Source: Cruorifilaria tuberocauda
Taxonomy: Eukaryota; Nematoda; Chromadorea; Rhabditida; Onchocercidae
Direction: 5' to 3'
Length of the DNA: 64,000 nucleotides
Assembly: GCA_013365365.1 (NCBI GenBank)
Contig: JABVXU010000016.1
Coordinates: 337,282 to 401,281 of the forward strand
The notes beneath the pieces are model-generated. The model was not told the origin of the DNA. It searched no databases and was given only the letters and a program-made list of their open reading frames with translations. Both the position numbers and the translations under genes were made by a program. This document shows, in pieces, positions 9,559-19,077 of the stretch (positions within the stretch are counted from its first letter, which is position 1; each line of letters begins with the position of its first letter).

Positions 9559-10755
9559 TCAGAGTTTATGACACTTTTTAGTACATTCAAGTAAGTAGTA
9601 TATAAGAACTGCAATTATAGAACATACAACGGTTAATAGTGCATTTGACAAAACTCCATAAGAAAAAAACTGCCCTATTACATATATTCCTACAGCTCCA
9701 AACATCATATTACAGAATGAAAGGACTCCACTACCAAGTCCTATACCTTTAATTGTTTCTAATGCAAAAGTCACGTTATTGCTTATCACAAGTGCAAGAC
9801 CCATATTGCTTGGGATCCAAATAATTTGAAGTATAAATATACTTAACTTATTTATAGAATAAAAATATGCTAGTAGACTCTCAGGTATTATTGGTAATGC
9901 TAGCCCTACTATCAGCATTCTGCTAACACCCATTTTCGGTACACACTTTCTATTAATCAAAGTCCCAATCATGAAAAATATAACTATGATTGATATAAAA
10001 TAACCGAAATACTGGACTTCAACACCCATAGCTTCAAATATGAAAGGATAATTAGCAACATATGCCCAAAGCCACATAAAAGTCAATCCATGAATAGTTG
10101 AAAATCCAAGAAAACGATAATTTCTGAATATTAATATATATTGCTTGAGAATATTGCTAATTAAATTAGCCACACTAGTTCCACTTCTATTTACAGAAAG
10201 TGTTTCTTGCAACTTAAGGTAGATGAAAATAAACATAACAACTGCTGCTAGTGACATAATAAAAAACAAAAATTTCCAGCTATAACCGTGTGAAATTATA
10301 TAACTACCTACTACTGGTGCTATCCCAGGTGAAAGTGCTACTACCATATTTAACTTTGAAATTACTCTCGAATACTCACTACCTGAATACATATCCCTTA
10401 TCGCTGCATATCCAACAACACCCGCAACACCAGCTCCTATTCCTTGTATAAAGCGAACCAGTATTAAGAGGATAATATTATTAGCCATACAACACATAAC
10501 ACTTGCCAAAGCAAAAACTGCCATACCAATCAGCATGATTGGACGCCTGCCATAGTAGTCAGATAGTGGTCCGTAAACTAATCCAGATACTGCAAATCCA
10601 ACTAAATTCAAGCTAATTGTAAGTTGCACTACACTGCCATCTACCTTAAAATGATTAGCAATACTAGGAAGTGCAACTGAATACAGATCAGTTGCCATAT
10701 CAGCAATTGCTACAGATAGTATCATGATAAGAGAAATGATATTTTGTATTGCCAC
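9559..10755 (-). CDS. MFS efflux transporter, Bcr/CflA type
   Basis: The 398-residue protein has about twelve hydrophobic segments and the layout of drug:H+ antiporters of the Bcr/CflA subfamily. Characteristic pieces are the TM1 motif DMATDLYSVALPSI (19-32), the loop YGPLSDYYGRRP (61-72, major-facilitator motif A) and RFIQGIGAG (101-109, motif B) followed by an AAIRDMY segment. Known members export chloramphenicol, bicyclomycin or sulfonamides. In an intracellular symbiont the natural substrate is unknown, so no gene symbol is given. It is transcribed alone, 166 bp downstream of the ubiH-family gene on the same strand. Confidence 0.9.
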   Translation of the reverse strand: MAIQNIISLIMILSVAIADMATDLYSVALPSIANHFKVDGSVVQLTISLNLVGFAVSGLVYGPLSDYYGRRPIMLIGMAVFALASVMCCMANNIILLILVRFIQGIGAGVAGVVGYAAIRDMYSGSEYSRVISKLNMVVALSPGIAPVVGSYIISHGYSWKFLFFIMSLAAVVMFIFIYLKLQETLSVNRSGTSVANLISNILKQYILIFRNYRFLGFSTIHGLTFMWLWAYVANYPFIFEAMGVEVQYFGYFISIIVIFFMIGTLINRKCVPKMGVSRMLIVGLALPIIPESLLAYFYSINKLSIFILQIIWIPSNMGLALVISNNVTFALETIKGIGLGSGVLSFCNMMFGAVGIYVIGQFFSYGVLSNALLTVVCSIIAVLIYYLLECTKKCHKL

Positions 10756-10921
10756 TTAATGATTTGCTGATTTATAGAAGCCTTATTATAATAAATTTTC
10801 CATAGTTAGTACATTAGTTTATTTCTACTGGAAAAATATCTAATCAGGAGGTTGGTCTAGCCAAAAAGAAGTGAAGAAAAAGAAGTCACTAAGATAATAT
10901 CTTAAAACTTTCGCTATAAAC

Positions 10922-12079
10922 TTACCTAAACCCCATAGCATAATGAATAAAGTATTTCTTTAGAAAATTTGAGTTTTCGACTACCATTAAGCTAAGATTC
11001 CTCAATACCTTAACACAAAATATTCTGTTTGAAAATATCCTATTTATTCCATCAGTAATAAGTGACATAGCAAAATTGTCGCAGTACCTATCACGTGAAA
11101 TTTTTTTCAGCAAATAGCTACTGCCAATGTCAATACCATATTCTTTTGCAGCAGTTATTTGCCTTACAACACTCTCTACATCCATAATTCCAAGATTAAG
11201 ACCTTGACCTGCAACAGGATGAATAGAATGTGCTGCATCACCGATAAGTAAAACTCTGCTTTTATATAGACTTTTTGCAAAAGAAAAACTTAAGGAATAA
11301 GATTTCCTTCCACTACTCAGTTTAATTTCTCCTAAATAAGAGCCAACCCTCTCCTTGAGCTCTGCTGTAAATTCTTCCTCAGTTAGATTCATTAACATTT
11401 TAGAAGTTTCAAATTTTTCTGTCCAAATTATTGAAGAGGTATGTCCACCTTTCATCGGTAGAATTGCAAATGGTCCACCAGGGAAAAACCGCTCTACAGC
11501 TAAATTTTGGTGATGCAATTCATGCCTTGCATTAAATACTATGCTACTTTGCCTATAGTTAAATTTAATTACAGGAATAGAAAATAACCTCAATAATTTA
11601 GAGTTTTTACCTTCAGCACAAATAAGCAACGACGATATTAATTTTCGATCATTATCCAAGGTAACTTCTACATACCCTTCATCACAAGTAACTGCCTTAT
11701 AGGAAAGTGGAGAATATATATTTAGTTTTTCTAAAAAATTATTGTTGATCACATTCCATATAGCAGCATTGCTGACAACATATCCCATTGGTTCTTCACT
11801 AATCATTTTATGATCGTAATGCACAGTAGCCGAACTATTTTCATCTAGTATGCATATATCAAGTATTGGTTCAGCTTCGCTCTCTATGAGCTGCCAAATA
11901 CCTAATTTTTCTAATATTCTTCTCGAGCCCTGAGAAATAGCTAATGCCCTATTATCATTAACTACATATTTTAGATTACTTTTTTCAATCACAGCTACAG
12001 ATACGGAGTTATTGCTAAGACCAATAGCAGTAATAAAACCAATTAAACCTCCACCTGAAATGATTACATCATAATTCAT
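10922..12079 (-). CDS. FAD-dependent ubiquinone-biosynthesis hydroxylase (UbiH/UbiF/Coq6 family)
   Basis: The 385-residue flavoprotein monooxygenase belongs to the family that adds hydroxyl groups to the ubiquinone ring. It shows the N-terminal dinucleotide-binding GGGLIG (9-14), and the FAD-binding GDAAHSIHPVAGQGLN (280-295) near the C-terminus, which is diagnostic of the UbiH/COQ6 group. Length is normal (about 390). Rickettsiales often carry one or two broad-specificity members instead of separate UbiH, UbiI and UbiF, so the ring position cannot be assigned. The gene lies 49 bp downstream of mrp on the same strand and is probably co-transcribed with it. With ubiD it shows that ubiquinone synthesis is kept. 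Confidence 0.93.
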   Translation of the reverse strand: MNYDVIISGGGLIGFITAIGLSNNSVSVAVIEKSNLKYVVNDNRALAISQGSRRILEKLGIWQLIESEAEPILDICILDENSSATVHYDHKMISEEPMGYVVSNAAIWNVINNNFLEKLNIYSPLSYKAVTCDEGYVEVTLDNDRKLISSLLICAEGKNSKLLRLFSIPVIKFNYRQSSIVFNARHELHHQNLAVERFFPGGPFAILPMKGGHTSSIIWTEKFETSKMLMNLTEEEFTAELKERVGSYLGEIKLSSGRKSYSLSFSFAKSLYKSRVLLIGDAAHSIHPVAGQGLNLGIMDVESVVRQITAAKEYGIDIGSSYLLKKISRDRYCDNFAMSLITDGINRIFSNRIFCVKVLRNLSLMVVENSNFLKKYFIHYAMGFR

Positions 12080-12128
12080 TTACTAACCACAAAACTACAT
12101 CTATCTATTAAAAAAACTTAAATAACTT

Positions 12129-13127
12129 TTATAAGCTATATATAAAAGACTCTATACCTTTAATAATGCCTTCATAAATTTCTATCAAACTATTATTCAG
12201 CACCATAGGATTTCCGCAATCACAAGCACTACATACCTGTGGGTCTAATGGAATTTTTCCCAAGAATTTAATTCCTAACTCCTCAGATACCTTTTTTGCA
12301 CCATCTTTTCCAAAGATGTATATTTTTAAGTTACCTTGAATAAAATAACTCATATTTTCTACAATACCAATAATTGGTACACTAAGTTTTGTAAACATAT
12401 CATAAATTTTGCGAGCATCAATCAAAGCTAGTTCCTGCGGAGTTGAAACTATTATCGCTCCAGTTAAGTCAAAATTCTCCATTAGGCTTAGGTGTACATC
12501 ACCAGTTCCAGGTGGCGTATCAATTATCAGATATTCTATATCTGTCCATTTTGTTCCCATAAGTAAATTATAAAGCATTTTTGTAATCATAGGACCACGC
12601 CATATTACTGCACGAGCTTTATCAAGAAAATATCCAATTGAAATAGTATATAACCCATACTTTTCTATAGGTACCGCTTTGCCACCTTGGATTTTTGGCT
12701 TTGATCTTTCAGCACCAAGCATTCTGGGAATTGAAGGGCCATATATATCTGTATCAGCTAGGGCGACTCTGTGTTTTAATTTCATTAACGAAAGAGCAAG
12801 AGTCAGTGCAACTGTCGACTTGCCTACTCCTCCCTTGCCAGAAGCTACAACGATTATATTCTTTACTCCATCAATGCACAGTTTCGCTCTCTGTTCTGTA
12901 GCTTGTTTTTGATTTGTAGCAACTACAGTCACCTTTCCTATTCCTGGTATAGATTTGATAGCATGTTCACAATCTTTTCTCAACTCTTCATTCGCCTGTG
13001 TGTTACCAGAAACTTCAAGTACAAAACTGACATCCTTACCATTGATGAGAATTGAGGATACTATGCCAGCACCTTTTTGTTCTGTAACTTTTCTTAAACT
13101 CTCTTTGATAGCTTTTTCATTTATCAT
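12129..13127 (-). CDS. mrp: Mrp/ApbC family ATP-binding iron-sulfur carrier
   Basis: The 332-residue protein has an N-terminal MIP18/DUF59-like domain (about 1-75) and a P-loop NTPase domain with the deviant Walker A GKGGVGKST (98-106), the DTDIYGPSIPRML segment (125-137) and IDTPPGTGD (202-210). Family members carry and hand over Fe-S clusters as dimers. The cysteine pair usually found after ENMSYF is absent: the segment here is ENMSYFIQGNLKIYIFG (257-273). Three cysteines appear instead at C299, C302 and C304 (CSACDC), where homologues normally have an IRxxSDxGxP sequence. Whether they bind a cluster is unknown. It lies just upstream of the ubiH-family gene. Confidence 0.94.
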   Translation of the reverse strand: MINEKAIKESLRKVTEQKGAGIVSSILINGKDVSFVLEVSGNTQANEELRKDCEHAIKSIPGIGKVTVVATNQKQATEQRAKLCIDGVKNIIVVASGKGGVGKSTVALTLALSLMKLKHRVALADTDIYGPSIPRMLGAERSKPKIQGGKAVPIEKYGLYTISIGYFLDKARAVIWRGPMITKMLYNLLMGTKWTDIEYLIIDTPPGTGDVHLSLMENFDLTGAIIVSTPQELALIDARKIYDMFTKLSVPIIGIVENMSYFIQGNLKIYIFGKDGAKKVSEELGIKFLGKIPLDPQVCSACDCGNPMVLNNSLIEIYEGIIKGIESFIYSL

Positions 13128-13856
13128 TATACTTAATATTACCTAACATACTGTAAGGACAGTATAGCTTAAAGTCATTCCCACTGTTACTCTAATGTGA
13201 TCTTTGTAAAATAATAAAAGAACAAACATAAATAAGTTCAACTGCCAGCAAACTTTATTGCTATAAACTATAAAAAATGATCGCTTCTTTCTTATGTAAC
13301 TATAGTGAGGTTAGTGTTGCAACACACACTTCAAACAAAGCTCCTTACCACTAGTTATTAGTAGAAATGATGTTGACCTGTGATAAATGCACACACTTAT
13401 CTTTTTAGGTATCTAATACAAAAGTCAAGACAATGAATAAAGGCATCAACAAAAGATCAAAAAGTTAACTAATACATTACAAATATGTACACTTTGCTGT
13501 ATGAAAGAACTTTACTCAGATAAGATACAACATTAGAACAGTGAGTAAAAGTATTCAATCTGGCTTAAATTCGCTCAAAAACTTGAGTTATTAGCATGAG
13601 ATGCGAAATAGCAAACTAAGAAAGAATCTATTTCAAGAATAAAAAGTAGTAGATCCATTGATAAAAACTTTTCTAGCATTAAAGCAGTAGGTAATGAAAA
13701 CGAATTTTCTTAATATAAGATAGAAAAATTGAAGGAGAGATTGGAGAAGAGCCCCAGAAAAAACAAAGAGCTGCTAAACATGTGTAAAAACATAGCTCTC
13801 TTGCTGGTCATGCTAGTAGCACTATAAATATTAATTTATTAAAATTTAGAAAATAG
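13128..13856. other. Spacer between mrp and the CCA enzyme
   Basis: No intact gene is visible. The right part holds a broken plus-strand frame (13561-13827, listed separately). The left part has no ORF, and I recognise no terminator or RNA gene in it. Confidence 0.45.
13561..13827 (+). pseudogene. Candidate decayed gene, unrecognised
   Basis: One plus-strand frame runs through 89 codons with in-frame stops at 13597 (TGA), 13609 (TAG) and 13711 (TAA), fewer than chance predicts in such A+T-rich DNA. The last open part reads as a charged Lys/Glu helix (EKLKERLEK) followed by a hydrophobic tail (IALLLVMLVAL) and a final stop at 13825. That is the shape of a tail-anchored membrane protein. No family is recognisable, so this is an inference from composition and frame continuity only. 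Confidence 0.3.
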
Positions 13857-15134
13857 TTAGAGCAAACTCCTAGCATAAAATAATAACTCCTCTTTTGTTA
13901 AAGTATAAGAGCTGCTTTCCCAATATTGCCTTAACAAATCCAAGTTTTTGCCTAAATCTTTTCCTGGCTTCTGACCTATGTTTATCAAATCATTACCAGA
14001 TAAAGGAAATCTTGGAATATCAAATACCTTAGCATATTTAATGTATTTATCAACATTCTTCCCATACTCAATGCCGTGAATTTTTACTAAATCACAGTAT
14101 AATTCTTTACCAAAAAGAGATATGTATTTCTCTTGTTTTCTTTCCGAGAGTTCTATTTTAATATTGTTAGTTAATAAAAATAACAGCTTTTTTTTTTGCT
14201 TGTTCGAAAGGCGTAAAAATTTGCTCACGTATTCTCCAAGATTCACCTTATCATCCCTCCCAGTAGTCCTAAGAAGCAATGCTAACTTTGTTAGTGCATC
14301 AACTTGTTGAGTATCATCCAAGTAGCTGACATTTTGATCTAAGAGAGATGCATGAATTATAGCACCACGTGCTAAAATAACAGGTTGTTTTATAAAAGAT
14401 TGAGTCTTAGTAAGGAATGGCGAAGACAGAATTTCACATCTCACTTCCTTCGGAATAATTTTTTGTAAAATATCAGACTCCTGCATACTCTTAAGAGTAG
14501 GAGCAGGATCATTACACTCCAGTAACTTAAATATCTCCTCTCTTATTCTTTCCCCAGAAAGGTTTTGAATCATATGTGAATGCTTTTTGCATATATCCAG
14601 TATTTCATTACTCAAATCTCCAACACATATCTTAGCATGAAAACGAAACGCTCTCAAAATACGCAGGTAATCTTCCTTAATCCTACACTCAGCGTTTCCT
14701 ATAAAATTTAACCTCTGTGCTTTTAAGTCCTCAACTCCACCAAAGTAGTCGTATATACGACCTCTCTTATCTGCATATAGAGCATTAAATGTAAAGTCAC
14801 GCCTTGAAGCATCAATTTCCCAACTATTAGTAAATTTTACTTTTGCATACCTACCGTCACATTCAATGTCATGCCTTAATGTTGTGATTTCAAAGGATCT
14901 TTTATTTAAGATTGCAGTGATAGTTCCATGTTTCAGACCAGTTAAAATAGCTTTTATATTATGCAACTTTAGTGCTTCAATTACTTGATCAGGAAATAAA
15001 TTAGTAGCTAAGTCAATATCATGCACGTCACGCTGCAGAATGGAATCTCTTACACACCCGCCAACAAGCCTTACTTCACCACCAAACTCTTCTATAGCAT
15101 TAATGATTATGCTAGTTTCATAGTCAACTTGCAT
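13857..15134 (-). CDS. cca: CCA tRNA nucleotidyltransferase / poly(A) polymerase family
   Basis: The 425-residue class II nucleotidyltransferase adds or repairs the 3' CCA of tRNAs. Motif A is LVGGCVRD (23-30) with the metal-binding pair D39 and D41 in HDIDLA, then RRDFTFNALY (111-120) and EDYLRILRAFRFHAK (154-168). The C-terminal half is helical and Lys-rich, as in the bacterial enzymes. A poly(A) polymerase of the PcnB type has the same core, but this length and the alphaproteobacterial context favour the CCA-adding enzyme. In this window the tRNA-Phe and tRNA-Asp genes do not encode a complete CCA end, so the activity is needed. The gene stands alone. Confidence 0.92.
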   Translation of the reverse strand: MQVDYETSIIINAIEEFGGEVRLVGGCVRDSILQRDVHDIDLATNLFPDQVIEALKLHNIKAILTGLKHGTITAILNKRSFEITTLRHDIECDGRYAKVKFTNSWEIDASRRDFTFNALYADKRGRIYDYFGGVEDLKAQRLNFIGNAECRIKEDYLRILRAFRFHAKICVGDLSNEILDICKKHSHMIQNLSGERIREEIFKLLECNDPAPTLKSMQESDILQKIIPKEVRCEILSSPFLTKTQSFIKQPVILARGAIIHASLLDQNVSYLDDTQQVDALTKLALLLRTTGRDDKVNLGEYVSKFLRLSNKQKKKLLFLLTNNIKIELSERKQEKYISLFGKELYCDLVKIHGIEYGKNVDKYIKYAKVFDIPRFPLSGNDLINIGQKPGKDLGKNLDLLRQYWESSSYTLTKEELLFYARSLL

Positions 15135-15833
15135 TTATGTTAGTAAACGATACTGCAGCTTACACTACAAAATACACTAGATTATAGAGCATTTTATACA
15201 CTGTTTCACCTTCATTTTATAACATGATTCATTTATTAGCATCTTCCAAAATCCCAAAATATCTTTTTAACTACTCCTTACTCAATACTATATAAAACTT
15301 ATAATACTCTAAGACAACAACTAACTGGAGTTTTACTTACTAATAAGAAGTCTTTTTTTGTTATTTGCTAATCGATAGTCCTAAACAAGCACTACCTTTG
15401 TTTCTTATATAAAGAAGTGACTATCATTATAATACATTGATCTTATGTAATTCTGAGATTTTCAAGTTTAACTATTAACTAAGAAAAGTAATTTGCAATT
15501 GTATTTATATCGCCTCTCTCATCTTATGAGATCTCATAACATCCTCTATTTCTAGGTATAAATTTAGTAGTTCATAAAGCAATTTTTATCAAAATTACTT
15601 CTTCTCTACGGGAAACTACACTAGATAAGTATTTATGCCTTACCAAGATCCTCAGTGTTTCTGTCTTCCTATATCACAAAATCACTTAATAATTTTTCTC
15701 ATTAGCTTATAATTATATATTGTTTTTTAATATAAGCTATAGGTTACTGTATTAATAGGGTTAATAGATAATTAGCAATAGTGAAAACTTTCCAATCATA
15801 TAAAATTATAGCTTTATACGAATATGATCAAAT
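15135..15833. other. Divergent spacer upstream of cca and ychF
   Basis: This 0.7-kb spacer must contain promoters for both flanking genes. The plus strand is pyrimidine-rich over about 15440-15690. On the minus strand this gives short open runs such as EIEDVMRSHKMREAI, spread over different frames with stops and shifts between them. I take this as possible gene debris, with no family recognised. Confidence 0.35.
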
Positions 15834-16928
15834 ATGAGCTTTAACTGTGGTATAATAGGATTGCCGAATATAGGAAAATCTACTTTATTTAATGCACTCA
15901 CACAATCGAGCGTAGCGGAAGCTGCAAATTATCCTTTCTGTACCATTAGGCCTAACGCCGGCAAAGTCCCAATAAAAGATCAGCGTTTAAATCAAATTGC
16001 AGCAATAGCTGGCTCAGAAAAGATAATCTACAATCAGTTAGAAGTCATAGATATTGCAGGCTTAGTCAGAGGAGCAAGTAAAGGCGAAGGACTTGGCAAT
16101 AAATTTCTTAGTTATATTAGAGAAGTTGATGTCATTGTTCACCTACTTAGGTGTTTTATGGATGACAATATTAACCACGTATATAACAGAGTAGATCCAA
16201 TATTAGATGCTGAAGTAGTGGAGATGGAGTTAATCTTAGCAGACATTAATAGCATAGAGAGGAGATTATCTCAATTAAAGAAGGAAACTAAACAAGGTGG
16301 TAAAGAACTAAAGAAACAACTTGATTTGATGGAGGAAGTTTTATCAACCTTAAAACTCGGTAAACCTGCAAGAATCCTAAGGAATATGGATGAAGCTGAA
16401 ATGAAACTGCTTCAATTGCTTACAACAAAACCTGTTATATACGTCTGCAACGTTGAAGATACAAATATCATAACTGGCAATGAACTATCTAGAAAGATAG
16501 AAAAAATAGCAAAAGAGAACAAGAGTAAATTCTATTGTATTTCAGCAAAACTTGAAGTAGATATTGCAAATCTCAAAGACGAAAAAGAAAAACGGAGTTT
16601 TTTATCAGAACTTGGATTACAAGAGCCAGGGCTTGATCAAATAGTTCGTATTATATACGAGGTTCTAGATATGATAACTTTTTTTACTGTTGGACCAAAA
16701 GAAGCACGAGCTTGGCCAATAAAGGCAGGATCAACAGCTGATAGAGCAGCAGGTGTGATTCACACTGATTTTAAGAAAGGTTTTATAAAAGCAGAAACTA
16801 TAAGCTTTGCAGACTATATAAAATATAGAAGTAAATCAGCTTGCAAAAGCGCAGGTAAAACCCGACTTGAAGGTAGAGACTACATCGTGCAAGACGGAGA
16901 TATAATGTACTTTAGGTTCAATGTGTAA
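15834..16928 (+). CDS. ychF: Redox-regulated Obg-family ATPase YchF
   Basis: The 364-residue product is the universally conserved YchF/OLA1 P-loop NTPase, which prefers ATP to GTP and binds ribosomes. It shows G1 GLPNIGKST (9-17), the switch and G3 region DIAGLVRGASKGEGLGNKFL (about 78-97), a central helical coil (about 125-175) and the C-terminal TGS domain ending in GDIMYFRFNV. Length is exactly that of the family (about 363). The ATG start gives the usual N-terminus with no extension. It is monocistronic and converges on glpX. Confidence 0.97.
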   Translation: MSFNCGIIGLPNIGKSTLFNALTQSSVAEAANYPFCTIRPNAGKVPIKDQRLNQIAAIAGSEKIIYNQLEVIDIAGLVRGASKGEGLGNKFLSYIREVDVIVHLLRCFMDDNINHVYNRVDPILDAEVVEMELILADINSIERRLSQLKKETKQGGKELKKQLDLMEEVLSTLKLGKPARILRNMDEAEMKLLQLLTTKPVIYVCNVEDTNIITGNELSRKIEKIAKENKSKFYCISAKLEVDIANLKDEKEKRSFLSELGLQEPGLDQIVRIIYEVLDMITFFTVGPKEARAWPIKAGSTADRAAGVIHTDFKKGFIKAETISFADYIKYRSKSACKSAGKTRLEGRDYIVQDGDIMYFRFNV

Positions 16929-16971
16929 AATGCTAATGCTATAAGAAGATAGGTAATAACAGCATTCTTGT

Positions 16972-17238
16972 GTGAATATACACTTTCCTCCTTACTTATA
17001 TGCTTATCTAATCGTATTATCGTCTTACCTGACCATCACAATAACTTTAGAGGGAAAACATTTTATTATCTCAACGAGACTTTACTCCTCAAAACTATCA
17101 TCAAATTTGTACTCATTTAAAAATTTTCTAGCACTATTACTTCTTGAGAAACACCTCGTCACTCGTGGGTTTCTACGCTATATCACTGTTAACCATCAGA
17201 TAATAAGTAATACACTGAACATCAATTATAGACTATAA
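16972..17238 (+). CDS. Doubtful ORF between ychF and glpX
   Basis: An 88-codon GTG-start frame lies in the convergent spacer. The product is Leu/Ser/Tyr-rich with one weakly hydrophobic N-terminal stretch, and no family is recognised. No Shine-Dalgarno sequence precedes it. An open run of this length is uncommon by chance here, which is the only reason to list it. Confidence 0.15.
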   Translation: MNIHFPPYLYAYLIVLSSYLTITITLEGKHFIISTRLYSSKLSSNLYSFKNFLALLLLEKHLVTRGFLRYITVNHQIISNTLNINYRL

Positions 17239-17255
17239 GTTCTATTGCAATACTA

Positions 17256-18182
17256 TTAGTATAAATTTTGTATTGTTTCTAGCCTTATAAAGGCATTACG
17301 TACAACTATCAAAGAACTAATTGAACATGTATCATAACTAAACTTAATTCCATCTATAAGTTCTCCATTTGTCACTCCAGTTGCAATAAATACAGATTCA
17401 CCTCCTACCATATCTCTTATGGTGTAGATTTTTTCTAAATCATCAATATTCAAACTTTTTGCTCTTTCTTTTAATTCATCTGTATCAAATACTAACCTTC
17501 CCTCTATTTGTCCTCCGACTGAATTGAGTGCTGCAGCTGTTAATATCCCTTCTGGCGCCCCTCCTGTTCCAATATACATGTCATGTCCGCCGTTCACCAA
17601 TGAAACTACAGCAGCAATATCACCATCATCTATTAGCTTAACTTTTGCTTTTAATTTCCTAATTCTTGCTATTAATTCATTATGCCTTTCACGTTTAAGT
17701 ACAGTTACTACAAGATCACTTATTTCACACCCTTTTGCTCTAGCTAGGTTGACTAAGTTTTTTTCAACACTATTTCTTAATGAAACTACACCTTCTGGCA
17801 GATTTTTCCCTACTGCTACTTTTTCCATATAAACGTCAGGTGTGTGTAAAAAATTACCCTTTTCTGTTGCAGCAAGAACTGACATTGCTCCTTGTTTGTG
17901 ATGAGCACAGATTGTAGTACCCTCAAGTGGATCAACTGCAATGTCAATCTCAGGACCATTACCTGTACCAACCACCTCACCAGAATATAACATCGGCGCT
18001 TTATCTCTCTCACCCTCACCAACAATAATTTTACCGCTTATTTCTATCGAATTCAGCACTGTCCGCATTGCATCAACTGCAACTTGATCAGCTTCTTTCT
18101 CATTACCTGACCCTGCTAATTTATATGCAGCAAGTGCTGCAGTTTCGGTTGCCTTAACTAATTTGTAAGCTAAGTCCTTCAT
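17256..18182 (-). CDS. glpX: Class II fructose-1,6-bisphosphatase
   Basis: The 308-residue GlpX-type phosphatase converts fructose-1,6-bisphosphate to fructose-6-phosphate, the irreversible late step of gluconeogenesis. Motifs visible are GEGERDKAPML (55-65), DPLEGTT (84-90, metal and phosphate binding), the segment KVKLIDDGDIAAVV and GTGGAPEGIL in the second half. It is slightly shorter than E. coli GlpX (336), as in other alphaproteobacteria. With ppdK about 0.9 kb upstream on the same strand it supports a pyruvate-to-hexose route; Wolbachia is thought to lack complete glycolysis from glucose. It is not part of a glp operon here. Confidence 0.96.
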   Translation of the reverse strand: MKDLAYKLVKATETAALAAYKLAGSGNEKEADQVAVDAMRTVLNSIEISGKIIVGEGERDKAPMLYSGEVVGTGNGPEIDIAVDPLEGTTICAHHKQGAMSVLAATEKGNFLHTPDVYMEKVAVGKNLPEGVVSLRNSVEKNLVNLARAKGCEISDLVVTVLKRERHNELIARIRKLKAKVKLIDDGDIAAVVSLVNGGHDMYIGTGGAPEGILTAAALNSVGGQIEGRLVFDTDELKERAKSLNIDDLEKIYTIRDMVGGESVFIATGVTNGELIDGIKFSYDTCSISSLIVVRNAFIRLETIQNLY

Positions 18183-19077
18183 AATTTATTTATGAATCAA
18201 AAGCATTCAAAATATATATTATACCATCTGAAATTTCAAGATTATCTGACTTACTATATGATCTGAGTCAATAGACATAGCAATATGTGGCAAGGTTTGA
18301 TATGACTGACAGTTTTATTCAAAAAAAAAATAAAGGAAATTATAGATTGAAGCTAAGAATTAGCAATTCATGAGTTTTATGAAAATAATCAAAGGAGATG
18401 ATGTTTTAGAAATTAATGCTCTGAACACGTGAGTTACAAAAGGGAGCCCAAGCAGGGCTATCATAATAAGCAATTAGGTGATATTCTATAAAGAAAACAA
18501 GCTAAAATTATAAGTTCGATTTAACGAAAGAAATATAGTTGACATTAAAAATAACTCTATGTGAGATCTTTTAAGAATAGAGTTAAATTCCTATTTGAGA
18601 AAGAGTTTAGAGTAGCATATAGCATAAATTAATTTGTGATTGTCATTCAAAACTAATACTTTAAAGTTTCTCATAATCCTAAAAAGAGGAGCAACTATTA
18701 CTAACATAACTAAAGCAAAAAGAAATGTACTAGAGAAGCTGAAGAGAATAAATCTATATTATATTCTTTGTTTATTACTAATGGCAGTATCATTAATATA
18801 CTAATACTAAGCACACTACTATAAACATAGATAAAGAAGATCAAAGCTAAACCTATGGAGAATTGTATAGATTCTATCAGGTAATAAAGGATTGACATAC
18901 TATAAGCTACTCTTGCCAAAGCAATTCTACAGCATGATAACTTCAATACATCATAATGACCAAAAAAGACTTAATATGCGAATCAGCAACAAAAATGGTA
19001 GAATATACAAGTAATCTGGAACTAGATTGTTACTACTTTAACTCCAACATTAGATTATACATAAAAATACTACATTG
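18183..19077. other. Spacer between glpX and ppdK with gene debris
   Basis: No intact gene with known homology is seen. The plus strand has an ATG-start run near 18371 (MSFMKIIKGDDVLEIN) that soon meets stops. The minus strand contains a hydrophobic frame at 18710-18946 (listed separately). The ppdK downstream region shows no clear terminator. Confidence 0.35.
18710..18946 (-). pseudogene. Probable remnant of a multi-pass membrane protein
   Basis: A 78-codon frame starting at TTG, and open about nine codons further upstream, encodes two to three strongly hydrophobic segments (for example IGLALIFFIYVY and ISILMILPLVI). It has no Shine-Dalgarno sequence and no proper start. This makes a fragment of a lost transporter more likely than a real small protein. 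No family can be named. Confidence 0.3.
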
